Part shown: in pieces, positions 32,421-43,608 of the stretch
Layout of the letters: each line of letters opens with the position of its first letter
How positions within the stretch are numbered: position 1 is the stretch's first letter
Assembly (NCBI GenBank): GCA_032718565.1
Contig: JAVGVS010000025.1
Span: forward strand, 214,513 to 278,512
Reading direction: 5' to 3'
Origin: Distichodus sexfasciatus
Taxonomy: Eukaryota; Chordata; Actinopteri; Characiformes; Distichodontidae
Length of the DNA stretch: 64,000 bases
Program-made: the position numbers and the translations under genes
Notes under the pieces: model-generated
The model's database searches: none
The model's input: only the letters and a program-made list of their open reading frames with translations
What the model was told of the DNA's origin: nothing

Positions 32421-32889
32421 ATCCCAAAGCAATTTGCAGAGAAATTCAGCAAAAAGCTGCTGCTCCAGATTCAAGGCTCCTGAAGGCTCCTGGGGACCCG
32501 AACCTCACCGCCTGCTTCACACCACAACTGCACTTTCCTCACACACAGCCAAGAGCAACACTGCACAGGAAGACGCCCGCTCCATTCCCAGAATTCAGCT
32601 GGCCCAGGCAGCAGGACCTCTTCTTTCACAGGAAAAGAAAAAAAGGACCAAACCTGACCCCTGTGCTGAGACTCCGGAGCGCCACTGCCCAAATAAACAC
32701 CAAATTATAACAAAGACTCTATTCTAATACACACAAGTCAGCAGTTCATCTAGTAAAATGTTCTTTTTCCTGTACTTTATTGGTGCTCTAAAAGGTTTTA
32801 CTATTCTAGAATAGATTTGCATGGTTTGCAGAACATTAACGTTACCTCATATTTTGCTAGAAAGATTTGATAAAAAGTCTTAGTTATTT
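32421..32889. other. Unique sequence
   Basis: 32,430-32,700 is GC-richer, with open frames on both strands (97 and 73 codons) and no family resemblance. Confidence 0.35.
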
Positions 32890-33083
32890 TTTAAGTGATT
32901 ATCTGTCATCATGAACACACCACAGCACACAGTGCACCACAACCAAATGTTGACCCATCCGTGAAGGAACAGTGAGCAGCTTTTTGGCAGTCCCCCAGGA
33001 GCAGTGCTTGAGGGCAATACCTTGCTCATGAGTACCTCAGTAGTACCTTTACCAGTCCAGGACTTGAACCGGCAAACTTCTGA
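32890..33083 (-). mobile_element. SINE-A copy 10
   Basis: On the minus strand: CCGGTTCAAGTCCTGGACTG (B box), GGTAAAGGTACTACTGAGG, CTCATGAGCAAGGTATTGCC, AAGCACTGCTCCTGGG, CTCACTGTTCCTTCACGGAT and GTGCTGTGGTGTGTTCATGA. The A-box end is missing. Confidence 0.8.
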
Positions 33084-33142
33084 ATAAGAAGAAGACACTG
33101 TAAAGTCATTGTCAATGGATGTAATTAGTTAGTTTTTTTTTC

Positions 33143-33250
33143 AAGATTCTGATTGGTCGACATGGTTATACGCAGCTCTTGATGGCGTATTTATCCGGAT
33201 TTGTCTGTAGAGAGATATAGGCTCGTGTACAAAGTTATTTTCGAAAATCT
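33143..33250. mobile_element. Fragment of the CCCCGTTTACAC-family TIR element
   Basis: AGATTCTGATTGGTCGACAT, GGTTATACGCAGCTCTTGAT and GGCGTATTTATCCGGATTTG align in order with 58,815-58,925. Both ends are missing. Confidence 0.5.
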
Positions 33251-33363
33251 CCCATTTTATAAATACCTTATAAGATTTTTTCAGTTTTCTGCATTTTTAT
33301 GCGTATATTTTATTCTTATGCTTTAGTTTATTGTGCAATTTTTAACTTAACCTCTAAACTTGG

Positions 33364-33605
33364 TGGGGGCAGTTGGCAGTGTAACGGTCAGAACGTCTGC
33401 CCTGTGATCAGAAGGTCACCTGTTCGAATCCCAGGACCTCCAGGTTTTCCTGAGCAAGGTACCATTCCCAAGCACTGCTCCCTGGGCACTGCCCATGTTA
33501 GCTGCCCAGTGGTCCTTCATGGATAGATCAAACACAGAGGTAGCGTTTTGTTGTGGTGTACTATGCTGTGGTGTGTTCACAAAGACAAGTAATCACTCAC
33601 TTTCA
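33364..33605 (+). mobile_element. SINE-A copy 11, most complete
   Basis: Head GGGGCAGTTGGCAGTGTAAC (A box), GATCAGAAGGTCACCTGTTC with GTTCGAATCCC (B box), then GAGCAAGGTACCATTCCCAA, GCACTGCTCCCTGGGCACTG, TTGTTGTGGTGTACTATGCT and GTGTTCACAAAGACAAGTAA. Both internal pol III promoter boxes are intact by eye. The optimal spacing and terminator were not tested. Confidence 0.85.
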
Positions 33606-35336
33606 CCAAACTTTTTTAAGGTTCTAAATTCTATTTTTGGTTTGCACTTGCATCACTCCGGGTACATTCCACTACATCTTGTTCTTGTATAACTATGTAC
33701 GCGACAAAGAATCTTGAAATTTGAACCCTCTGATTACACAACTGTAACAAATCTTTTGATTTTTCCTAGCACCCATGTGTTCCTTGCTTAAATCCAACAC
33801 TGATATTTACTTTTACTTAAAGTGTGGATTTTATAGTCTCCAAACACCACTCCAAACCTGCACAGCTTCTGGTGCTGCTGATGTTCTCTGCCTATTGTAC
33901 TTTCTGTTCTGACTGATTTGACGGCAATTAAAGTTCCGTCCCACTTGCCACTCGGTAGGCCTCAGGGCCATCTCGGCAGGGGGTTGGGTTTTTTTGAAGT
34001 GTGGTTTTGGGCCGAGGGCCGAGTTCACTGGAGCGTAAACGCTTTCATATTCACCCCACGTCAGCCCCCCCACCACGACCACGCTGCTTCAAAGACAAAG
34101 ACGGACAGGACGGCTGGAGCTCCCTGCCACTAGCGCCGCTTATTAGTGCTTCATTTATGCCACTCTCAAGCTCTTACTGTACGGAAAGTGCAGAAATAGG
34201 TATATAAATATATATTTGCCTCTTGTCTTATCACTTTAACTCCCTTAACATTCATTTCAAATATCTTTATTGGCTTTCCTGCAAAAATAAAGCACACCAT
34301 TAAGGCGGTACTTGAGGAAAAAAGATATGCCGGTTAGTCCCATTTCCAGAAAAACAGCTTGTGTAAAGGCTTTTTGTGCAGAAAAATGAACAACCTTGGA
34401 ACAGACTAAGAATATACTAAAGGACACATATGGACTAAATATCACAAGCATATTGAGAGTCTGCAGTACCGTGCAAAAGTTGTGAGCTATCCCAAATTTT
34501 AGGGAAATTTTTTTTTTGTAAAAAAATTGACTTTTAATATCCTGGAGACCTTGAGCAATTTACTAATGACAGCTGTTATTCCTCAATCATACATTTAAAT
34601 TTCCTTCACTATGGTGAACTGTAACAAACAATTCAAAATCCAATTGTGCTCTTCATTTGCCATTGGTTTCCGTGCCGTTTCTCAAGGGCTGAAGCTGGAA
34701 GTGATGATATGCACACCCCCGTTTCTCAGACACTCAAATAAACATCTCGGAGCAGAGAGCCCCAAGATCAGATTCCAAGATGACTGCGCAGTGCAAACGC
34801 TGCAATCTTTTTTTTTTTTTTTTTTTAACATTTTTAGCACTTTAGTGTTGTGTCTAACTTGGTCAGCTAATATAGTGTTGTTGAAGTCGATAGACGTGTT
34901 GCTACGATTGTTATACCTAAAATACCGCGTTATGAGTCATTTATCAAATGGCTAAAGTGACTGGTTGATGCTGCTAAAAGCAAATAACTAGCCTAGTTAA
35001 CCAAACAGAAAGGTGAACAGGATCAGCAACTTGAGATGGAAAATTTGTATAAAAAGTGTAGATGTATTAGCATTAATTTAAGCCTTGCGTTAACTTTTTA
35101 TAACAAGCTTTTTGTCCATTTCTCGCTCCAAAAAACATGGCTGTAATGTTAACATTTTGTTGTCTCCTGTGGCAAATGGAACACATCCATCTTGGTTTTC
35201 GCTGTGTTTTTATCAGATGTGATGTTATCTTGTCAACTGAATCTCGCATCCGGTGGCAAATGGAAGGCAGCATAAATCCCGCCTGGTGAGTTTTGAGCAC
35301 CTCAAACCTATAAAGAACAGATTCTTCACAAATATA
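33606..35336. other. Unique sequence with a GC-rich block and a possible Tc1-like end
   Basis: 33,880-34,200 is GC-rich and balanced (GCCTCAGGGCCATCTCGGCA, CAAAGACAAAGACGGACAGG). 34,463-34,495 reads CTGCAGTACCGTGCAAAAGT, a Tc1-type terminus. 34,620-34,800 is again balanced. The overlapping 83/71/68-codon frames near 34,000 are not supported as genes. Confidence 0.35.
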
Positions 35337-35688
35337 ATTATTCATTTATTCATTATCCGAACTGCTTAATCCCAACTGGGCTCGCCAGGGGAATGCAGCC
35401 TATCTCTGGAACTTATGGGCGTAAGGCAGGGAACAACCCTGGGCAGGCTCCAATATGCCGCAGGGCACACACATTCACACTCACACTCACACCTTACAGG
35501 GGCCATTTTAGAGTCACCAATTAACCTATATTGCATGCTTAAGGACTGTGGCGAGGAAACACACGCAAACATGGGGAGAGCATGCAAACTCCACACAGAA
35601 AGGCCCTACGGCCGACCCCGGGATTCAAATCCAGGACCTTCTCGCTGTGAGGTGGCAGCGCTAACCACTGCGTAACCGTGCCACCCTA
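35337..35688 (-). repeat. RTE-like SINE, full-length minus copy
   Basis: Reads from the tail (ATTATTCATTTATTCATTAT, CCGAACTGCTTAATCCCAAC) through CATGCAAACTCCACACAGAA to the tRNA-like head (CAGGACCTTCTCGCTGTGAG, CAGCGCTAACCACTGCGTAA). Complement of the 11,907 copy in full order. Confidence 0.85.
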
Positions 35689-35867
35689 CAAATACAATTA
35701 GTGAAAGTTAAAGAGAAGTCATCTAGTAGAATATATAGTATAGTAATATAGTTAAGGACCTATGTTTTTTTAATATTAACAACACTTAGAACCTCTTGAA
35801 AAGTTAAGTGGTTTTGTTGTCTCGTACCAATTCTTAAATTTAATTCCACAAATGAGAACTAAATGAA

Positions 35868-36022
35868 AGTGAGTGATTGGGGCAGTGGGCAGATAACATG
35901 GACGGTACCCTAGCCTTGATCATGAGCACCTCAGTGGTACCCTTACCGGTCCTGGGATTTGAACCGATGACCTTCAAATTATGGGCGAATGCCGTAACCC
36001 TCATGCTATCAACTGCCCCTTG
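35868..36022 (-). mobile_element. SINE-A copy 12
   Basis: Minus strand: GGGGCAGTTGATAGCATGAG, GGTCATCGGTTCAAATCCCA, GGTAAGGGTACCACTGAGG, then truncated after GGCTAGGGTACCGTCC. Confidence 0.75.
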
Positions 36023-36024
36023 AC

Positions 36025-36200
36025 CTATGCATTTGAGCAGCAGTGGGCAGCTGACATGGCCAGTGCCCATGGAGCCGTGCTTGAGGATGGTATCTTGCTC
36101 ATGTGTACCTGATGTGTACCTTTACCGGTCTAGGATTCGACCAACTACCCCCAAATAATGGGGCTGAATGGCCTAACCATTATGCTACCAACTGTCTGGT
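36025..36200 (-). mobile_element. SINE-A copy 13, tandem to copy 12
   Basis: Minus strand: ACAGTTGGTAGCATAATGGT, GTCGAATCCTAGACCGGTAA, ACATGAGCAAGATACCATCC, CAAGCACGGCTCCATGGGCA and CAGCTGCCCACTGCTGCTCA. Same orientation and almost abutting copy 12. Confidence 0.75.
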
Positions 36201-36344
36201 GAATACCAGAAACTTTGTGAAAAATGTGGGGTTTAGAACAAATAAATTCCTAAGAGCGGTTGGTAAATGATGCCCACTATTCATATCAAGTCTGTTTTTT
36301 TGGAAGTTAAACAAATCTTAACATCCTACAACATGATGATGAAA

Positions 36345-36395
<51 letters not shown>
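36345..36395. repeat. (ATT)n microsatellite
   Basis: About 17 uninterrupted ATT units. Confidence 0.95.
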
Positions 36396-37649
36396 GGTCA
36401 TTTTTCAATTCTACATTTTTGATCAAGTATTTTGATTCTACATTTCAAAATCAAGGTTTGTTTAATTTCTCTGCGAATGACAGTGTTTAATCAACGCATG
36501 CTGTGTAATTATAAAAATGACAATTCGGTGCAGTTTTTCAGCTAACTCCAGTTGTGTGTTGACTGTGCTGATGTGAAACAGCTGCTCTCATGCTAGTGCT
36601 GGTGAAGGTTTCTCTCTAATGTCTATATCAAAGCAGTGTGCGGCGATGGGAAAGTGCTATATAAGTACACCCATAAATACTACAGAAGTGTCATTACCTT
36701 ACATTTGTGAATGTTAGGCTGAGTTTTTATTCCGGGTTTGAGGTAATGGCTTTTCCCCGGGACACAGCCTTTTTAGTTCATTGTAATGTAGGACTTTATT
36801 GTGGATGTGGATGATTTCATACCTGCTTTCTGCAACATTTGCATCAGCTCCTCAGCTGTTGTTCCGAGATTTATCTGTACCTTTTGCACCAAAATGCAGT
36901 TCTCTTTAGCACGTTGTTTTGTTGAACGAAATAATGTCTAATGAATGTGATACTTTCACATGTCTTTCTTTAGAAATTCTGATGATTGAAAAATACAGGG
37001 TAATCCAGAAATGCAGAACAATGGGTGTTATCCAGAAAGACAGAACCGCTTGATATGTAGTCCAGATGATATGTATGTCCAGAATGTAGTTCAGCAATGC
37101 TTTGTGAAGAAAAGATGACAATAACTCTTTAAATACAGGACTTTTGTGTGTGACAAGTTAATAAATTTGAGTCAGTTGATGCTGATGTCGTAATTAAGGG
37201 TCTTTGTGAAAACCTGGAACCAAAGTCCATGCCTGCAATTCGATCTGGTGAGGGAGTGTCCATCCTGGATCCATACCGCAACCTTCTAGTGACTTTGTCC
37301 TCAGTGCAATTAGAGTTTGTTTTAATGGCTTCTGCATTCTGCATCTTGTTTGCATGAGACATACGCGGCCGGCTGAGGAAGAATGTCTTTTACTCCTAGC
37401 GCCTCTTTGCCTTAGCATGTGTTAGTTTTCATCACCAGCTTAATTGCTTTGTGCCAGCCATCAAAATTGTCTTGTTTTCAGAATTATGAAGGCCATCTGT
37501 TTAATTTGAATGGAAATTAGCCATGCAGGGACTGTGGTAAGAAAGCGTTCTGTCTCGAATAGAAGTACAAGCTTCGACTGTCGTGTTGCAGACTTTGTGA
37601 TATCCTTAAGGAGCCCTTAAAGGGACCAGTGACAAAAATTTAATTATGC
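36396..37649. other. Unique sequence
   Basis: 36,620-36,675 (GGGAAAGTGCTATATAAGTA) resembles a LINE 3' tail motif without its tail. 37,190-37,440 is balanced. No gene. Confidence 0.35.
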
Positions 37650-37745
37650 ATTGTCTCGCCTGAGCATGAGATGTTTTTTTCTGAGCAGGAGATATTTTCT
37701 CATGAGCATAAGTGTTTTTGCATGTGCACAAGCTGTTTTTGAGAG
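37650..37745. repeat. Degenerate CATGAGCA repeats
   Basis: GCCTGAGCATGAGATGTTTT, GAGCAGGAGATATTTTCTCA and TGAGCATAAGTGTTTTTGCA are irregular copies of a (GAGCATGAGATNTTTT) unit. Related degenerate text flanks the 29-bp minisatellite on both sides (38,520-38,720 and 39,860-40,130). Confidence 0.5.
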
Positions 37746-38156
37746 CTCCTCAAGTTTCAAGTTGGAATTTGCAACCTTCGAAACAGAGGAGCAAATGCAG
37801 GATTTATGCTAAATTTAACCCTCTTTTAATGTCCAAAATGTTAACCAAACACACACACACAAACTCGGACGCGGGCTCCGCTTGTTATCCTTTCTAGTAC
37901 AGGACGGGGCAAGCCTGGCCGGCTGTGCTGGAACACACTCTAGAACTGAAGCAAAACACACAACATTCGGAGGGTGAGCAGATGATTACGTCCAGGTCGA
38001 GCTGACTAACATAATCCAAAATCCAGGTGTGAGGAATCACCCCAAAACCAGTGAACGAATCGAAGGTGACGTGCAACCACTATTTAATTGGAACTGAACA
38101 GGGAAACTAAAGACAATAAAACAACTGATTGCAGTCAGTGCAGTCACATCAACACA
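37746..38156. other. Unique sequence
   Basis: A short CA-run at 37,848-37,860. Otherwise balanced (ACGTCCAGGTCGAGCTGACT). No gene. Confidence 0.35.
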
Positions 38157-38445
38157 TCAAAGTCAAAGTCAACTTTATTGTCATCTCTGCTATATACTGT
38201 ACAGATACATAGAGAGACGAGACGACGTGGCTCCAGGTTATTTCCAGTGCAACAAACAAAGAACAGTAGAACAGAGAATAAATAGGCAGTGGCACGACTA
38301 GGCACATGGAATAAACAATAAATAAGTAAAAATACTAAAATATACATTAAACAATATACATTTTAAACCAGACAATATACAATATACATTTTAGACTAGA
38401 CAGGGGAGACAGACATAGAGGTAAACATGTTTGTCAAGTCAGGAT
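38157..38445 (-). repeat. LINE-like 3' tail, (TTTGAC)n type, minus
   Basis: Starts CAAAGTCAAAGTCAACTTTA then TTGTCATCTCTGCTATATAC, TGTACAGATACATAGAGAGA and CAACAAACAAAGAACAGTAG. Its complement is a retroelement 3' end with an ACAATAAAGTTGACTTTGAC tail. Plus copies at 47,610-47,702 and about 61,150-61,735. The clade is not determined. Confidence 0.6.
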
Positions 38446-38772
38446 GCAGTATTCTTAACAGGTTGAAATTGACATTTACACTGAGTGTGCAAGAGTGAAT
38501 GAATACTGGAATACCGGAAATAATTTCATGTGCTTGCGCAAAAACATCTGCTTATGCAAAAACATTTGTCACGCTTAGCGATATGTTCCCAAATCTTGTG
38601 TTTGTTTATTTTTTCTGTCTGGTCCTCTCTGGTATGTATCATGAAAGTATTGCATGTGATTTCATGTGAAGACATTTGCACATGAGCACATGAAAGTAGC
38701 ATGCAAAAGATGTTTTCAAAAAGATGTGTGCCCCAAATTTCTGGTATTCACATATTGACTGTAATTGCGTTA

Positions 38773-39855
38773 TCTCACATAATCTCAAAACCGTCTCATT
38801 CTCACACAATCTCAAAACCCTCTCATTCTCACACATGATCTCAAAACCGTCTCATTCTCACACATAATCTCAAAACCCTCTCATTCTCACACATAATCTC
38901 AAAACCCTCTCATTCTCACACATAATCTCAAAACCGTCTCATTCTCACACAATCTCAAAACCTTCTCATTCTCACACATAATCTCAAAACCCTCTCATTC
39001 TCACACATGATCTCAAAACCGTCTCATTCTCACACATAATCTCAAAACCCTCTCATTCTCACATATAATCTCATAACCCTCTCATTCTCACACATGATCT
39101 CAAAACCCTCTCATTCTTACACATGATCTCAAAACCGTCTCATTCTTACACATAATCTCAAAACCCTCTCATTCTCACACATAATCTCAAAACCCTCTCA
39201 TTCTCACACATAATCTCAAAACCCTCTCATTCTTACACATGATCTCAAAACCCTCTCATTCTCACACATGATCTCAAAACCCTCTCATTCTTACACATAA
39301 TCTCAAAACCCTCTCATTCTTACACATGATCTCAAAACCCTCTCATTCTCACACATGATCTCAAAACCCTCTCATTCTCACACATGATCTCAAAACCGTC
39401 TCATTCTCACACATAATCTCATAACCCTCTCATTCTCACACATGATCTCAAAACCCTCTCATTCTTACACATGATCTCAAAACCCTCTCATTCTCACACA
39501 TAATCTCAAAACCCTCTCATTCTCACACATGATCTCAAAACCCTCTCATTCTCAGACATGATCTCAAAACCCTCTCATTCTCAGACATAATCTCAAAACC
39601 GTCTCTTTCTCACACATGATCTCAAACCCTCTCATTCTCACACATGATCTCAAACCCTCTCATTCTCACATATAATCTCAAAACCCTCTCATTCTCACAC
39701 ACAATCTCAAAACCATCTCATTCTCACATATAATCTCAAAACCGTCTCATTCTCACACATAATCTCAAAACCCTCTCATTCTCACACATGATCTCAAAAC
39801 CCTCTCATTCTCACACATAATCTCAAAACCCTCTCATTCTCACAAATAATCTCAT
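38773..39855. repeat. 29-bp minisatellite, about 37 units
   Basis: Core TCTCAAAACCCTCTCATTCT followed by CACACATAA or CACACATGA; period 29 bp. Variants fall at fixed positions (CCC or CCG; ATAA or ATGA; CTCACA or CTTACA) and are interspersed, as in an array homogenised by unequal exchange. Not a CRISPR array: no spacers separate the units. Confidence 0.9.
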
Positions 39856-40135
39856 GCCATTGCAAAAAAAATATTTTGTGCTTGCACAGAACCATGTGCC
39901 CCTTTGAATCTCGAAAACCATCCTCAAAAATTTCTCATGCTTATATGGAAAGAAAAATAATGCTCGCACACAATCTCAAACCTCTTGTTCACTCAAATAG
40001 TCCTGAGCTCATGCAATACCCTCTCATTCTTACACACCATCTCGAATCTGTGAAAACGTCTCATGTTCACTTGAAAATGTCTTGTGCTCACAGCAAAAAC
40101 AGCCTGTGCTCACGCAAATATGTTCAACTAGACAA
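39856..40135. repeat. Degenerate flank of the minisatellite
   Basis: Scattered AATCTCGAAAACCATCCTCA, ACAATCTCAAACCTCTTG, CCCTCTCATTCTTACACACC and GTGCTCACAGCAAAAACAGC show decayed or precursor units blending CTCATTCTCACA with CATGCTCATG-type motifs. Confidence 0.6.
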
Positions 40136-41059
40136 CATTGTGCTCAAGCATGTTTTTAATCTCTGCACAGACTATGTAGCAAAATGATGGTGAGATATGA
40201 GCTGTCTCTGATCACCCTTTGCCTTTTTCATACTTCATAAAGATTAGTCTTTCTCTGGGCAAAGTCCAGGCTGAGAGTTTGTGAGAAATCGTTTCTGTTA
40301 CGGACCCTTGTTACCCAGCTGGCACAGCACATCCAGTCCCTCATAGCTCAATTTCAGCTGAGATTTCGGGAAAAATTAACTACTTTCCCGTCCTGGAGCC
40401 GCTGTTTACGCCAGGACAGATTATTCTTGAGAGCGGCCAAGTGGAAGCGAGTGAGCGCCGGACAGGAAGGCGTCCTCAAAATGCCGGTGTGCGTTCCTCG
40501 CGTAATAAATGAGAGAGGCAGTGTGCATAGATAAAGTAATCCATTATCACTATCCCACTGATACAAACAGCCACAGGGATGCCATGCGGGAGAAAAACCC
40601 TCCTTATAATCACATCAGTCTTCATTACCTTTCTCAGCCGCTTATGGTTAAAGAGCGATTTCTACATAATAATCCTGCGCCGAAATGCTGACACGTCGAG
40701 GCTTACAAGAGTGTGATAATGCATCGTGTTGTAGTACATCATTCAACGTTGGGATGTTCACACCAATGGACACCAACGCAGAGCTCCATAATAAAGGAGT
40801 CGCTTTATTTTGTAGCTATTATTCCAAAAATATGATGAGAGCTAAACTATGGCTCAAACCACCACCATGTTCACACCATGCTCGTTCTGAATATGTGATT
40901 TTAAGTTCCTTAAGAGGAATGAAGGTGTTTTCACTGGTATCTGAGAATAAAAAATGTAAAGACTGCTACCAAAGTGTCTGTAGTCTGAAGTTGTTACCAT
41001 TATAATCAAATACAGAGTGAAATTAGCTAATGTTGATGATATTCATCACACAATACATT
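40136..41059. other. Unique sequence, conserved-element-like at 40.2-40.7 kb
   Basis: Balanced text (GAGCCGCTGTTTACGCCAGG, CTCATAGCTCAATTTCAGCT). The 70-, 60- and 106-codon frames have no family features. Confidence 0.35.
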
Positions 41060-41176
41060 TTTGGGGCAGTTGGTAGTGTAACGTTTAGGATGTTTGCCCG
41101 GTGGTCACCTTCACGGATGGGTCAAATACAGAGGTCACATTTGGATGTGGTGCACTGTCTACTGTGGTATGCTGTG
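41060..41176 (+). mobile_element. SINE-A copy 14, internally deleted
   Basis: Head TTGGGGCAGTTGGTAGTGTA, GGATGTTTGCCCGGTGG, then directly to TCACGGATGGGTCAAATACA and GAGGTCACATTTGGATGTGG. The B box and middle are deleted. Runs into a hAT MITE. Confidence 0.75.
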
Positions 41177-41614
41177 GACGAGACGTGGACGATTGTGCAT
41201 CAATGCAATGGCAGACCACAATTGATTATAACCGAGGTTTTCATCTGGCGGTCCACTGCCCCCTAGTGGTCTGCTGCAGCATTGCAGGTGGTCCATGACA
41301 TGCAGTCCAAATCAGTTTTTAAAAATTATTCCTTTTTTCATTTTTCAAGACATTTCCAGATGATTTGGGCACATTTAGAAAAAACATTGTTTAATGCAAA
41401 TATTTAAAAAATAATACAAAAAAATACTTCCTCCACCACACTCAGATGTTCACAAAAGTTCTAGTTGTAAAGAATATCTCGGTAGCAACTATGGCTCCCC
41501 GATCTGTGATTGATGGGAAAACTGATGGTGATGCATCAAGATATCTTATCAAATGGTTGACCTAATAATTATAATCGAATCAAATCCTGACACCAGTGAA
41601 GGTTTACACCTCTA
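41177..41614 (-). mobile_element. hAT MITE (TAGAGGTGT family)
   Basis: GATTGTGCATCAATGCAATG, GCAGACCACAATTGATTATA, CCCCCTAGTGGTCTGCTGCA, CATTTCCAGATGATTTGGGC and the terminus CCAGTGAAGGTTTACACCTC TA. The left terminus is obscured at the SINE junction. Internal GTAGCAACTATGGCTCCCCG is shared with the 61,005 copy, so these two are longer family members. Confidence 0.7.
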
Positions 41615-42301
41615 CTGCAATAGGCCACATGTTTTAGAGTTGCAAAAAAGTTTTTAGCACAAAAACTGAAGGCGGATTAGTGATCAGAAAAAGTGTGGAA
41701 TAAAAAATCAAACAACAAAATGTGAACGCTCGGCATAATCACGTAATAACTCAAGTTCTACATAAGACAAGAGAATCAGACTCTTTAAAATCAAAACATA
41801 AAGAAGTAAGAGACTACTCAAGACTTTTGCATTGTATTATTAGTCCATATTTACATGAACATTTATAAAGTAACACACAAATTGCCATGTTTACTACATC
41901 AAAAGTTCACAAAACCAAATGTGTCTCAAAGAGCAATATTTTTTAGAGATATACTCTCTACATGAGGTGCAGATTTCACATTTTATTTCATTTTTAATGA
42001 CCTAATAAATTAGCTCACATCAAAGCCCTTGTGACCTTTTCCACAAAGTGAAGGAAACGGCTAAATCCTGGACCTAAAGGTCACACAAGCTGTAGAGTCT
42101 CACCGAAATTCTCTCTTGAGTCACCAGATCCTCAACCAGCCGCAGAAAAAACTACAGACGTAATGCCAACATAATGCCAATGCTCCTCCAGTATGCTGGG
42201 CTGGAACAAATAAACACAAAACGTACAACTTCAACATCTCTAGCTGTCAACCTCAGACCCCAATTTTAAAACATTTATTCACCTTGAATTTGTTATTTTT
42301 C
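41615..42301. other. Unique AT-rich sequence
   Basis: No gene recognised. Its right part may be the decayed 3' region of the Tc1 fossil next to it. Confidence 0.35.
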
Positions 42302-42532
42302 TCAGCTTGGATCATTATCAAGCTGAACAGTAAAATTATACTTCATCCTGAGCTCTCTATCAGACATAACTGAAGGGTTTTGGGTCAAAACTAGCTTGCA
42401 TTTGAAACTGTAAAGCCCAATGTGGCCATCACCATATTTCACTGTGGGTTTGGCATTTTTTTGGTGATGTACAATGTTGTTTCTGATCCAAACATATTGT
42501 TTGGAGTTATGGCCAAAAAGGTTAACCTTGGT
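42302..42532 (-). pseudogene. Tc1-like transposase fossil
   Basis: Minus-strand translation carries LFGHNSKQYVW, then PTVKYGDGHIG, then FTVQLDNDP. These match the Tc1 transposase segment after the first catalytic Asp (FGHN..YVW..PTVK(Y/H)GGG) and the block with the second Asp (FTFQQDNDP). The stretch between the two is shortened, the first Asp region is missing upstream, and the C-terminal part with the Glu is lost to a stop at 42,302. The ORF that contains it extends to 42,880, but residues before about 117 come from an RTE-like tail and unrelated DNA. An inactive remnant. It would have cut and pasted a Tc1/mariner element at TA sites. Confidence 0.8.
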
Positions 42533-42535
42533 TAT

Positions 42536-42620
42536 TAGGGTCAGTCCCCGCCTCGTGCCTTTCAGTCCAGTCCCCGCGAACCTGATAGAGATTAATCTGT
42601 TCAGATAATGACTGAATGCA
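42536..42620 (+). repeat. RTE-like SINE tail fragment
   Basis: GTCAGTCCCCGCCTCGTGCC, then CAGTCCCCGCGAACCTGATA and TCTGTTCAGATAATGACTGA: the 3' end of the 11,907 repeat. Abuts the Tc1 fossil and probably disrupted it. Confidence 0.65.
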
Positions 42621-42917
42621 CAGGTTATAGGTAAAAATATTGAAGTGATTTTCTTACTTTTTAATATCATACAAACTGGCATTTTACTCCAGTGTATATG
42701 CAGGTGCTGTTGGCATGCGGATCTGGGCACGTTGTGGAAAAAGGCTTCAGTCCAGCCTTTCATGAAAAAACAAAAAGAGCAAATAGCCTTTAAAAACACA
42801 AACCTTATTAAAATGCAGCGAGCAGGCCGAGGGCCAACACCTCCTGACCTCACCGTCTTTATTGCACGGACGCTCGGCACTCAGGATTTATGCAGGATTT
42901 GAGATACGAGCATCAGC
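42621..42917. other. Unique sequence
   Basis: No gene recognised. 42,820-42,900 is balanced (GGCCGAGGGCCAACACCTCC). Confidence 0.35.
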
Positions 42918-43608
42918 CATTGTTTGGAAACCAACGCCGCTTACAATGCAAAATTGAAACGGAAAATCACTTACAGTCTTATTGTTTCCTCCGCTTGGAA
43001 GGATAATTGTTGTTTATCTGCTTCTTGTTTGTTTCGCAGTTCGGCAGACTCGAGTATTAGCACAATGGACACTTGCCGTGAATTCAGAAGTTCGGCAGTG
43101 TGTAATCTAATCTGCATTTTTAACATTTACATTTAGCATTTGTATGGCAAATGTTACTTTTTAAAACGATATACCAATAAAATGCATTACTTTTTCTCTT
43201 GTAACCGCACCACAACCTGATTTACATTTACTCATTTTATTAGTTTGTCCTCATTTGATTTATTTCTTCATTTGTTGACTTGTCTAACTTTATAAAATGG
43301 TTGCTGGGAGTTTCCCGTGCTTTCTCTTTTAAAAACATGATGTTCTCTCAAGCTGAATTTGGGAGCTCGACGAAGCCAAATAAGTTTTCACAGTTTTTAA
43401 AATTGAGCAGTTAAAATAAGACCTTCTACCGTTGTTTGGAAACAAATGCTGCTTTACAAAGCAAAACTGAAAAGGCAAACCTTTTACAGCGTTAGTTTCC
43501 TCAACTTGGCAATTTCATTAATATTTGATTAATTGTCAAATTTGTAATTAATTGCGCTTGGCTCGACAATCTTGGGCATTAGCATAACGGACGCTTGCCG
43601 GAAAAGCA
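42918..43608. repeat. Local direct duplication of unique sequence
   Basis: 42,918-43,098 and 43,429-43,608 are homologous: TTGTTTGGAAACCAACGCCG with GTTGTTTGGAAACAAATGCT; AATTGAAACGGAAAATCAC with AACTGAAAAGGCAAACC; TTGTTTCCTCCGCTTGG with TTAGTTTCCTCAACTTGG; ATTAGCACAATGGACACTTG with ATTAGCATAACGGACGCTTG. Offset about 511 bp. Neither copy resembles any transposon family here. Confidence 0.7.

Noticed and set aside
33364..33440. tRNA gene
   Set aside because: The A and B boxes belong to a SINE head; the acceptor and anticodon arms do not pair and the body continues as SINE-A.
38773..39855. CRISPR array, because of a regular 29-bp repeat
   Set aside because: Units abut without spacers, the host is eukaryotic and no cas genes exist; it is a minisatellite.
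42302..42880. 192-codon gene
   Set aside because: Only the last about 76 residues are Tc1-like; the rest is an RTE-like tail and unrelated DNA, so it is a chimeric artefact.
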